Shown here: one piece after another, positions 1 through 6,312 of the stretch
Position numbering within the stretch: position 1 is the stretch's first letter
Layout of the letters: each line of letters opens with the position of its first letter
Assembly: GCA_019090365.1 (NCBI GenBank)
Contig: JAHRWC010000105.1
Coordinates: 1 to 12,106, forward strand
DNA length: 12,106 bases
Source: Flavobacteriaceae bacterium
GTDB lineage: Bacteria; Bacteroidota; Bacteroidia; Flavobacteriales; Flavobacteriaceae
Direction of reading: 5' to 3'
Notes under the pieces: generated by a model
What the model was told of the DNA's origin: nothing
What the model saw: the letters and a program-made list of their open reading frames with translations, nothing else
Databases searched by the model: none
Position numbers and translations under genes: made by a program

Positions 1-19
1 AGATGTGTATAAGAGACAG
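1..19. other. Residual Nextera (Tn5 mosaic-end) sequencing adapter
   Basis: The first 19 bases read AGATGTGTATAAGAGACAG, which is exactly the Tn5 mosaic end used in Nextera library preparation. It is not part of the genome. It sits at the very start of the window and interrupts the reading frame of the adjoining minus-strand gene, so it marks an untrimmed contig end. Genomic sequence starts at about base 20. Confidence 0.95.
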
Positions 20-606
20 GTATTAAACTTTTTAATTAAATCCCAGGTTTCATCTAGATCCATATTTGTACCATGTCCTTTAATAAAAAAGCGATCATTT
101 TCCATATATTGAATATTGCTATTGTTCCTGTTTTTTCTAAATTCTTCAATTACCTTTTTACCGTCTCGTTTTGCAGAACGATGAATTTTGGTCTCAGATT
201 CTTCTTCAAAATCTTGAGAGAACATCATTTTAAACCCGGTAATACTCGCAGATCCTGTTGGGCCAGCTCCATCGATCACTTCAATTTTAATTTTTTTAGA
301 TTTATCCTCATTAGCATAAGTTGCTTCAATAGATGATAATTGCAGCATACTCATATGTCCAGCCTTATAACTTATGCGTTTCATCCCATCTATTTCATCA
401 GGTAACCAAGCTTTTAATTCGTCATTAGTTAATGGAGTTTCTTCTTGAAGTTTGGTCATGTCTTCTTGAATGTTCTTCATTTCATTTACCGCATTTTTAG
501 TGTTAGTTACGGTCTTTTTTGTTTCTTTTATTTTTTTGGTTACAGGATTGTCTTTGCAAGCAATAATACAAGCTAAAGCAAGAATGATTAGAATACATTT
601 TTTCAT
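20..606 (-). CDS. Putative lipoprotein of unknown function, 3' end missing
   Basis: An open frame runs on the minus strand from an ATG at 604-606 to the adapter junction, about 195 codons without a stop. The protein begins MKKCILIILALACIIACKDN. This is a short basic start, a hydrophobic stretch, and then a lipobox with IIAC at residues 14-17, so C17 is the likely lipidated cysteine; C13 (ALAC) is a weaker alternative. A Lys/Asn/Thr-rich, probably coiled segment follows (residues 22-55, with KKIKETKK and NAVNEMKNIQEDM). After it comes a mixed alpha/beta-looking domain with charged motifs such as LPDEIDGMKRISY and IEVIDGAGPTG. I do not recognise the family. It is probably tethered in the envelope facing the periplasm or the surface. 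The natural stop lies beyond the adapter, and the last visible residues (TWDLIKKFN) could be close to the true C-terminus. It is transcribed divergently from the repeat protein to its right. Confidence 0.85.
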
Positions 607-759
607 ATCTATAAGATTAAAATTTAATTAAGTAGTTGTGGTACTAAAGTAATGATTATCAGTAATTAAAACACATTGTTAACGCTTTTTTTATTGTAAT
701 TGATTTAGAATCATTTTAAGGTTAGATGTTTTTTAGTTGAAAATGTTAACATTCATAAA

Positions 760-771
760 AGTAATATTACT
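760..771. promoter_or_regulatory. 12-bp perfect palindrome upstream of the repeat protein
   Basis: AGTAATATTACT is its own reverse complement and lies 26 bases before the ATG at 798, in the 191-base gap between two divergent genes. It could be an operator half-site pair. AT-rich palindromes of this length also arise by chance in DNA of this composition. I see no convincing TTG/TAnnTTTG promoter pair for the plus-strand gene here, and nothing else clear in the gap. Confidence 0.2.
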
Positions 772-797
772 AAAAGTAAAATTTAGAATTACATTAT

Positions 798-3700
798 ATG
801 AAACGTATTGCATTACCATTAAAAAAGTATTTCCATTACTTAACCTACTTATGCGTTTTATGTTGTCTTTTTTTAGCCTCCAATCAATTAAATGCTCAGG
901 TCGGTATTAATAATATCGACCCTAAAGCTAGTCTAGACATTACTGTTACAGATCCTACTGATCCTCAAAATACGGAAGGATTATTAGTGCCTAGAGTTTC
1001 TGTTTTTCCAACCATTGATCCTGGGGTTGATCAAAACGGAATGTTGCTATACTTAACTGCAACTGTTGGTTTAAACACACCCGGATTTTATTATTGGAAT
1101 CAAACTTCTACCTCTTGGTTAAAAGTAACGGATAGTAGTGTGAATAGTTCAGATGCAGATTTTTATGAAGAGGGAACCACAACAGCTCCAAACGCTATTA
1201 CAGATAATATTTTTCATACAGGAGATATTTCAATTGGCGGGGATACTAGTGGCGCAAAATTAACTGTTCAAGATGCTAGTAATAATAATGATTCTGCAAT
1301 AGAAATTAATAGGCAATCGACTACAACAAATACTTTTGCCCTAAAAATAAATTCAGAAAATAATGCAGGCGGCGGCGGAATATATAATGATGTAAGAGGA
1401 ACTGTAAACTCAACGCTAAATCAATATGGTCTTTATAATGATTTAAGAAATGTTTCAGGGACAGGTCGAGTAGGGTATGGAATTTATAATAATTTAAACA
1501 CTAATGCTCAAATATTTATTAGTGGGGTTTATAATCAGATATCAGGAACAGGAACTTTAAATAAAATAGGGTTTTCTAATTATTGGGTAAATAGCGCTAA
1601 TGGAAGTTTATATGGTCTTGAAAATACATTTAATGCAACCTCAAATAATGAAAAATATGCGGTTTATAATACCTATTCATCAGGTACGAATGGGACTTCA
1701 TATGGAATAAGAAATAATTTTTTTAGTACAAGTATAGCAACCAAATACGGTATGTACAATAATTTTACAAGACATAACCCTAGTGCTCCCGTTGCAAATG
1801 GTACTATGTATGGAGTTTATAATGTTTTTGATGGAGCTATTACAGGAACTTATAGTAAATATGGAGTATATAATAATATTCCTAGTTCTACGGCTGGAGT
1901 TAATTATGGAATTTACAGTACCGTATTAGCGAATAATAGCTATGCAGGTTATTTTCTAGGAAGAGTATCAGTAGGAACCACAATAGGTAATAATTACATT
2001 CTACCTTCATCTAGAGGAACCAATAACCAAATCATGCAAACCGATGGAAGTGGAAATGTGAGTTGGGTGGATGCTTCGAGTTTAGGCGATCATGATTTTT
2101 ATGAAATAGGAAGTACAAGTGCGGCTAATAGTATTACAGATGATATTTATACCCAAGGAAGAATGGCTGTAGGTAGAACAACTATTAGTAATACAAATGC
2201 TGTAATTCAAGCTTCAAAAACGGGGCAGTCTTACTTTCAAATTACTTCTGAAGACAATGGAGTTACTGGTTTAAATCTAGAACGTTTAGGAGTAGCACAA
2301 GATTTTTCATTGTTAAGCACATCCTCTTTAGGCACAGATATACTTTCATTTACAAGAGCAAATGCTGCATTTAATGGATTTAATCATGATTTCTATTTAG
2401 ACGAAAATGGAGAATTTACTATTGCAGCAGTTTCTGCTGAACTAGATAATAAAGTAGGAATTGGTGTAAGTATGGTTGGTTTTTCTGAAGCCAATAAAGT
2501 TACAATAAAAGGGTATGGAAACACGTCGTCAACTTCAGCTCTAAAAGTTAAAAATTCCGCAGATACTGATCTTTTAAATATTAAAGATAATGGATTGATG
2601 ACCATAGGGACAGCAACAACAGGTTATACTTTTCCGAGTTCAAGAGGAACGAATAACCAAATTTTACAAACAAATGGGAGTGGGACATTGATTTGGACTA
2701 ATGTGCCAAATCAAGATTTGGAGGATGCCGATGGAGATACCAAAATACAAGTAGAAGAAAGTGCTGATGAAGATAAAATTCGTTTTGATTTAGCAGGTAC
2801 CGAATATGTTGTAATGGAAGAAAACCAATACGGTCATTTTAGAATGGATGTTAAGGATTCAAAAAATAATATTTTTCTAGGAGATGAATCAGGTTTAAAT
2901 AATGGACAGGGTGCCTCAAATACAACACATGCTTCTTGGAATATAGGTATTGGAGGTTATTCATTGTATAATAATACAATAGGATACCAAAATATTGCAA
3001 TAGGAAGGTCTGTATTACTAAGTAATGTTACTGGATTTAATAATATTGCTTTAGGTCATCATGCTTTTTCTAATGGAGGTAATGGAAATAACAATGTTGC
3101 AATTGGGATAAGTAGTTCTCAAAGAAATGTAGGAGGGAATAGTAATGTAACAATTGGAAGTGCGTCCGATATAAATAATACAGGGGGGAGTAACAATGTG
3201 ATTATAGGTTATCAAGCGGGACGTAATACAGCAAGTCATTCAAAATCAGGGAGTGTGATGATAGGTAATTCAGCAGGGTATCAAGAAACTACAAGTAATA
3301 AACTTTATATAGATAATACAAGCGCAGATGGAAATAATGCCTTAATTTATGGAGAGTTTGGTACAGATAATTCTACTTTAGGAAATGTATTAAGAGTTAA
3401 CGGAAAACTTCAAATAGGAACATCAATAACTGGACGATTTGAATTGCCTTCTGTGGATGGAGCCGCTAATCAAATTATGCAAACCGATGGAAGTGGTGTT
3501 GTAAGTTGGGTTGATCCATCAATTTCTAAATGGACACGAACAGGAACCGAACTTGATGTTGCAACAGCAGGAGATGATATCCATTTTAATAGCGATCAGT
3601 CTAGTATTACTTTTGCTCAAAGCATTGGAACACCTAGCTCCATGATCTATATGTTTGATGGAGGAACTACAAATGTGGACAGAATGGTACTCTCTCATTC

Positions 3701-4205
3701 TTCAGCTCATCCTGGTTTTGGTTTACAGTATAAAGATTCTTCAGATAGCTTTGTTTTTAAATCTAGTATTGCTGAATTGGTAGAAATTGATTTAAACTCT
3801 GGTTTTCCTCTTCGTGTGTATGGTACTGCAAGAGCAGAAGACTTTGAAAGCGATACTACTACCTATCCTGATTATGTGTTTGAAAATTATTTTGAAGGTA
3901 GTTCTAAAATTAATCCATCTTACAATTTCAATTCATTATTAGAGGTGGAAAATTTTATAAAAGACAATGGACATTTACCTGGTGTGAAATCTTTTTCCGA
4001 AGTTAAAAAGGACGGGATGAAAATTAATTTAGCTGAAACTTCTGTAAAAAATTTAGAAAAAATTGAAGAGTTATTCTTGTATACTATTGAGATTAGTAAA
4101 GAAAATAAGCAATTGAAATCTGAAAATGAATTACTTCAAGAAAAACAGAATTCATTAGAAGAAAGACTTCAGAAATTAGAAAATATTATAAATAACAATA
4201 ACTAA
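798..4205 (+). CDS. Large secreted modular repeat protein with YadA-head-like repeats and C-terminal coiled coil
   Basis: This 1135-residue protein starts at the ATG at 798. It has a long signal peptide: basic KK, then a hydrophobic run around residues 14-28, with likely cleavage after LNA at residue 33. The mature protein opens QVGINNIDPKASLDI, a common start of Bacteroidota surface proteins. In order it shows a DFYEEGTTT-type segment near residue 121, a 15-residue YGxYNN repeat (194-382), a 26-residue linker (400-425), a second DFYEIGSTS segment (433), a second linker (610-635), NxAIG repeats of 17 residues like the YadA head (715-834), the KLYIDN motif (835), a third linker (881-906), the PDYVFENYF and HLPGVKSFSEV tail (from 1024), and a terminal coiled coil (about 1075-1132). 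No Por-type sorting domain is evident. I infer a cell-surface or secreted fibre/adhesin-like protein, perhaps trimeric. The ligand is unknown. It precedes the sigma factor gene on the same strand but is separated from it by a strong inverted repeat. Confidence 0.9.
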   Translation: MKRIALPLKKYFHYLTYLCVLCCLFLASNQLNAQVGINNIDPKASLDITVTDPTDPQNTEGLLVPRVSVFPTIDPGVDQNGMLLYLTATVGLNTPGFYYWNQTSTSWLKVTDSSVNSSDADFYEEGTTTAPNAITDNIFHTGDISIGGDTSGAKLTVQDASNNNDSAIEINRQSTTTNTFALKINSENNAGGGGIYNDVRGTVNSTLNQYGLYNDLRNVSGTGRVGYGIYNNLNTNAQIFISGVYNQISGTGTLNKIGFSNYWVNSANGSLYGLENTFNATSNNEKYAVYNTYSSGTNGTSYGIRNNFFSTSIATKYGMYNNFTRHNPSAPVANGTMYGVYNVFDGAITGTYSKYGVYNNIPSSTAGVNYGIYSTVLANNSYAGYFLGRVSVGTTIGNNYILPSSRGTNNQIMQTDGSGNVSWVDASSLGDHDFYEIGSTSAANSITDDIYTQGRMAVGRTTISNTNAVIQASKTGQSYFQITSEDNGVTGLNLERLGVAQDFSLLSTSSLGTDILSFTRANAAFNGFNHDFYLDENGEFTIAAVSAELDNKVGIGVSMVGFSEANKVTIKGYGNTSSTSALKVKNSADTDLLNIKDNGLMTIGTATTGYTFPSSRGTNNQILQTNGSGTLIWTNVPNQDLEDADGDTKIQVEESADEDKIRFDLAGTEYVVMEENQYGHFRMDVKDSKNNIFLGDESGLNNGQGASNTTHASWNIGIGGYSLYNNTIGYQNIAIGRSVLLSNVTGFNNIALGHHAFSNGGNGNNNVAIGISSSQRNVGGNSNVTIGSASDINNTGGSNNVIIGYQAGRNTASHSKSGSVMIGNSAGYQETTSNKLYIDNTSADGNNALIYGEFGTDNSTLGNVLRVNGKLQIGTSITGRFELPSVDGAANQIMQTDGSGVVSWVDPSISKWTRTGTELDVATAGDDIHFNSDQSSITFAQSIGTPSSMIYMFDGGTTNVDRMVLSHSSAHPGFGLQYKDSSDSFVFKSSIAELVEIDLNSGFPLRVYGTARAEDFESDTTTYPDYVFENYFEGSSKINPSYNFNSLLEVENFIKDNGHLPGVKSFSEVKKDGMKINLAETSVKNLEKIEELFLYTIEISKENKQLKSENELLQEKQNSLEERLQKLENIINNNN
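1377..1943 (+). repeat. 15-residue (45-bp) YGxYNN protein repeat array
   Basis: Twelve consecutive units start at G194 of the secreted repeat protein, each built on the pattern G-[VILM]-Y-N-N followed by about nine variable polar residues and a Tyr. Unit lengths read 17, 17, 15, 15, 15, 15, 15, 15, 21, 17, 15 and 12 residues, so 15 is the basic period. The units are degenerate at DNA level. This regular spacing suggests one turn of a beta-solenoid per unit (inference). Confidence 0.8.
1995..2072 (+). repeat. 26-residue linker, copy 1
   Basis: This encodes residues 400-425 of the secreted repeat protein. The key positions are PSSRGTNNQIMQTDGSG followed by VSWVD. It is nearly identical to the copies at 2625-2702 and 3438-3515 and follows the 15-residue repeat region, marking a module boundary. 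Confidence 0.8.
2625..2702 (+). repeat. 26-residue linker, copy 2
   Basis: This encodes residues 610-635. It matches copy 1 across PSSRGTNNQ and QTNGSG, then diverges to LIWTN. It separates a second globular-looking segment from the region carrying the YadA-head-like repeats. Confidence 0.8.
2940..3299 (+). repeat. 17-residue YadA-head-like NxAIG repeat array
   Basis: Seven units start at N715: NIGIG, NIAIG, NIALG, NVAIG, NVTIG, NVIIG and SVMIG. Successive spacings are 17, 17, 17, 17, 17 and 19 residues. The Asn-hydrophobic-x-Ile-Gly core matches the left-handed beta-roll repeats of YadA-type trimeric adhesin heads, although the period is longer than the roughly 14-residue YadA unit. The array ends at KLYIDN, a motif that often follows such repeats in Bacteroidota. 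Confidence 0.8.
3438..3515 (+). repeat. 26-residue linker, copy 3
   Basis: This encodes residues 881-906, with LPSVDGAANQIMQTDGSG followed by VSWVD. It is the third copy of the linker and lies between the YadA-head-like region and the C-terminal module. Confidence 0.8.
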
Positions 4206-4226
4206 CCAAAACCCAAATTCTACCTA

Positions 4227-4290
4227 TCTCATTCCAAAGTATTCCTATATTTTTTTTAAGTTTTAACAAGGAATACTTTTGGAAATGGGA
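4227..4290. repeat. Long imperfect inverted repeat between the repeat protein and the sigma factor gene
   Basis: Bases 4227-4246 pair with 4269-4290 to give 20 base pairs. There are only two single-base bulges (T4280 and A4285) and one G-T wobble (4229/4288). The 22-base loop contains a run of eight T. As RNA this would be a strong hairpin 22 bases past the stop of the surface protein gene. It is not a textbook intrinsic terminator, because no T-run follows the stem on either strand. It could protect or terminate the upstream transcript, or act on the sigma gene leader that starts about 70 bases later. Confidence 0.6.
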
Positions 4291-4361
4291 AAACAATTTA
4301 AAAACCAGTCAATTAAAATACTTTATTTTTTATATTAGTGAATTATAAGGCTAATCTAAGA

Positions 4362-4898
4362 ATGTTGGAACAACCAATAAAGTATTTTAAAGAAAACAAT
4401 GAGGTTGAGTTAAGGAAGATGTATAATGAACATCGTTCTGTGTTTTTTGGTTTTGCTCGAAAGTATAAATTATCTGACGACGAATTAGCAGATATATATC
4501 AAGAAGCTTTTTTAGCATTACGAAAACATGCACTTTCAGGGAAACTTATTGAAGTTAAATGTTCTTTGAGAACCTATTTATTTGGAATTGGAAAATACTT
4601 AATTTTTAATGAACTGAAAAAAAATAGCAAGCTTGTACCATTGCATCCTGATCCTGAAGAAATTGATGAAGTATCTATTAATGAAGATGAACCATTAACT
4701 TTTGAGCAAAAGTTATTGCAACAAAATTTTAAAAAATTAGGTAAAAAATGCCAACAAGTGTTAACAATGTTTTACTATCGTGGACTAACAAATGAAGAGA
4801 TATCAAAGATGGAAGGATATGTAAGTGAGGCAGTTGTAAGAAGTCAAAAATCAAGATGTCTAAAAACATTAAAAGAATTTATTAAAGTAAGTATATGA
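4362..4898 (+). CDS. ECF-type RNA polymerase sigma factor
   Basis: This 178-residue protein has the two-domain layout of small alternative sigma factors, which direct RNA polymerase to specific promoters. Sigma region 2 is about residues 12-85: ELRKMYNEHRSVFFGFARKY, DELADIYQEAFLAL, then TYLFGIGKYLIFNELKK. After an acidic linker (PDPEEIDEVSINEDE), region 4 covers about 120-175, with a helix-turn-helix around GLTNEEISKMEG and VVRSQKSRCLKTL. I chose the ATG at 4362. An in-frame GTG at 4338 would add eight residues, but no ribosome site favours it and the family aligns well from the ATG. Its stop overlaps the start of the next gene (ATGA), so the two are translationally coupled, the usual arrangement of a sigma factor with its regulator. 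The neighbouring TPR, LRR and CHAT genes suggest an envelope-signal role (inference). Confidence 0.9.
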   Translation: MLEQPIKYFKENNEVELRKMYNEHRSVFFGFARKYKLSDDELADIYQEAFLALRKHALSGKLIEVKCSLRTYLFGIGKYLIFNELKKNSKLVPLHPDPEEIDEVSINEDEPLTFEQKLLQQNFKKLGKKCQQVLTMFYYRGLTNEEISKMEGYVSEAVVRSQKSRCLKTLKEFIKVSI

Positions 4899-5605
4899 AT
4901 CCTCAAGATTTAATAGAAAAATATATTTCAGGTAATTTAACTGCCGAAGAAACTAACGAATTTAATCGTTTGTGTGAAGCAGATATTGCTTTTAAAGAAG
5001 AGGTGAAGTTTCATGAAAATTTACAAAAAGTAACCGCTCATGAAGATAATATTGCTTTTAAGGAAACATTAAAAACGTTCGAAAAAGAACAAAAATCAAA
5101 TAAAAGAAACCCACGAATATGGTGGATAGCTGCTTCATTTATTGGGATATTAATTATCACTTATATTTTCAGTTTTCAACAAACCTCTCATGAAGTATTG
5201 TTTGCAGAAAATTTTGAACCTTATAGAAATGTAATTCAGCCAATCGTTAGAGGCGAACAGGATGAAACTCTAAAAACAAAAGCTTTTGTAGCTTATGAAA
5301 ATAAAGAGTACGAAAAAGCAATTCAAAACTTTTCAGAATTAAAAGTTATTGAAAAAGAATCTTACCCAATATTTTATCTTGCTAATTCTTATTTAGCACT
5401 TCAAGATTCTGAGAATGCAATCTCATTGTTACAAGACTACATTAATACCGAAGGCATGTTAAAAGACAAGGCTAAATGGTATTTAGGCTTGTCGTATTTA
5501 AGTAATGAAGAAACAGAAAAGGCAATCTCAATTTTTGAAGAAATTAGTAATTCGAAAAGCTATAATCACGAAAAAGCAACAAGTCTTCTTGCTAAGCTAA
5601 AGTAA
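4895..5605 (+). CDS. Anti-sigma-like single-pass membrane protein with periplasmic TPRs
   Basis: The 236-residue product starts at an ATG overlapping the sigma factor stop by four bases. Residues 1-66 form an acidic helical domain opening MNPQDLIEKYISGNLTAEE, the typical opening of Bacteroidota anti-sigma-like regulators; no zinc-binding HxxxCxxC motif is present. Residues 70-75 are basic, and 76-94 (WWIAASFIGILIITYIFSF) form one membrane helix. After it come the motif FAENFEPYRN and, from about residue 125 to the end, two to three tetratricopeptide repeats (YENKEYEKAIQNFSEL, YLANSYLALQDSENAISLL, YLGLSYLSNEETEKAISIF). Basic residues before the helix suggest N-terminus inside and TPRs in the periplasm. 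The likely role is to hold the sigma factor at the membrane and sense a periplasmic partner. The anti-sigma function is inferred from position and layout, not shown by a diagnostic motif. Confidence 0.8.
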   Translation: MNPQDLIEKYISGNLTAEETNEFNRLCEADIAFKEEVKFHENLQKVTAHEDNIAFKETLKTFEKEQKSNKRNPRIWWIAASFIGILIITYIFSFQQTSHEVLFAENFEPYRNVIQPIVRGEQDETLKTKAFVAYENKEYEKAIQNFSELKVIEKESYPIFYLANSYLALQDSENAISLLQDYINTEGMLKDKAKWYLGLSYLSNEETEKAISIFEEISNSKSYNHEKATSLLAKLK

Positions 5606-5726
5606 ACCTACTTTAAATGTTAACAATTTAATAATCAGGCGCTCTAATCAATATAGAAGGTATTAAACTAATTGTTTTCTACTTAATAATTGTTTTTAAT
5701 TTATCCCTTTTTAATTAGTAAATAAG

Positions 5727-5741
5727 CTTCAATCGTTGAAG
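5727..5741. repeat. Short perfect inverted repeat upstream of the LRR lipoprotein
   Basis: CTTCAA, a 3-base spacer (TCG), then TTGAAG lies 23 bases before the ATG at 5765. It may be an operator or a small hairpin in the leader. I see no convincing -33/-7 promoter pair elsewhere in the 159-base gap after the anti-sigma-like gene. Confidence 0.25.
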
Positions 5742-5764
5742 TAAATAATTTATTAAACTTTATT

Positions 5765-6295
5765 ATGAAAGCGCAAATAAAACAGATCATTTATTTTCTA
5801 GTAATAATCCTTGTTTTTTCTAGTTGTGAAGACAATGATTCTGCATCAATAACAAAAAGTAACAGTAAGGAAATAACTTCTTTTAAAGTATCATCTGCTA
5901 AGATAAATTTATTATCACAAGATGTAACAGCAGCAATTTCACAAAGGCAAATCTTACAAGCAATTTTAGAAGAGAACCCAAACAATACTTTAGATTGGAA
6001 TTTAGGAGATTCAGAAGACTTAGGAAAGTTAACTGGAGTAATAACAAATACTCAAGGGCGTATTATAAAACTAAATTTAGATGAAAAAGAGTTGTCTGTA
6101 TTACCTTCAGAGATTGGGCAGTTAACTAGTTTGAGACATCTCAATCTTAGTTCCAATCGACTAACTTCAATTCCTAGAGAAATTAAGAATTTAATTAATT
6201 TAAAATACCTTAACCTTAACTTTAATGGACTAGAAGAAATACCACAAGAAATAAGTTTAATACCAGCCTTAGAAGAAATTGGTTTGTTTGAGTAG
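5765..6295 (+). CDS. Small leucine-rich-repeat lipoprotein
   Basis: The protein has 176 residues. Its start carries a lipoprotein signal, a hydrophobic run IIYFLVIILVFSSC with C21 as the lipidated cysteine. The residues just after it are acidic (EDND), which resembles surface-export signals described for Bacteroidota lipoproteins. Residues 65-100 read LQAILEENPNNTLDW and then LTGVITNTQGRI, a cap often seen before bacterial LRRs of this type. Three leucine-rich repeats of 23 residues follow (starting near RIIKLNL, SLRHLNL and NLKYLNL), then a partial fourth (ALEEIGLFE) at the end. LRRs usually bind protein partners, so a binding or sensing role at the envelope is likely; the partner is unknown. 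The gene converges on the TPR-CHAT gene, with 17 bases between the two stops, and follows the sigma/anti-sigma pair on the same strand after 159 bases. Confidence 0.85.
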   Translation: MKAQIKQIIYFLVIILVFSSCEDNDSASITKSNSKEITSFKVSSAKINLLSQDVTAAISQRQILQAILEENPNNTLDWNLGDSEDLGKLTGVITNTQGRIIKLNLDEKELSVLPSEIGQLTSLRHLNLSSNRLTSIPREIKNLINLKYLNLNFNGLEEIPQEISLIPALEEIGLFE

Positions 6296-6312
6296 TAGTC
6301 TTGATTGAAATC

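Noticed and set aside
73..336. Plus-strand open frame of 87 codons
   Set aside because: It is the shadow of the minus-strand lipoprotein gene. Its translation is Phe/Ile-rich with no family character.
642..672. Possible promoter for the minus-strand lipoprotein (TACTTTAG on the minus strand, with TGTTTT upstream)
   Set aside because: The -7 box has a mismatch in its most conserved part and the -33 element is poor, so it is too weak to annotate.
1377..1943. CRISPR-like periodic array
   Set aside because: The 45-bp periodicity reflects a degenerate protein repeat in a continuous reading frame. No identical DNA repeats or spacers are present.
4338..4361. GTG start adding eight residues to the sigma factor
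   Set aside because: GTG is uncommon here and no supporting ribosome site is visible. A near -7 box (TATATTAG, 4331-4338) overlaps it, so the ATG at 4362 is more likely.
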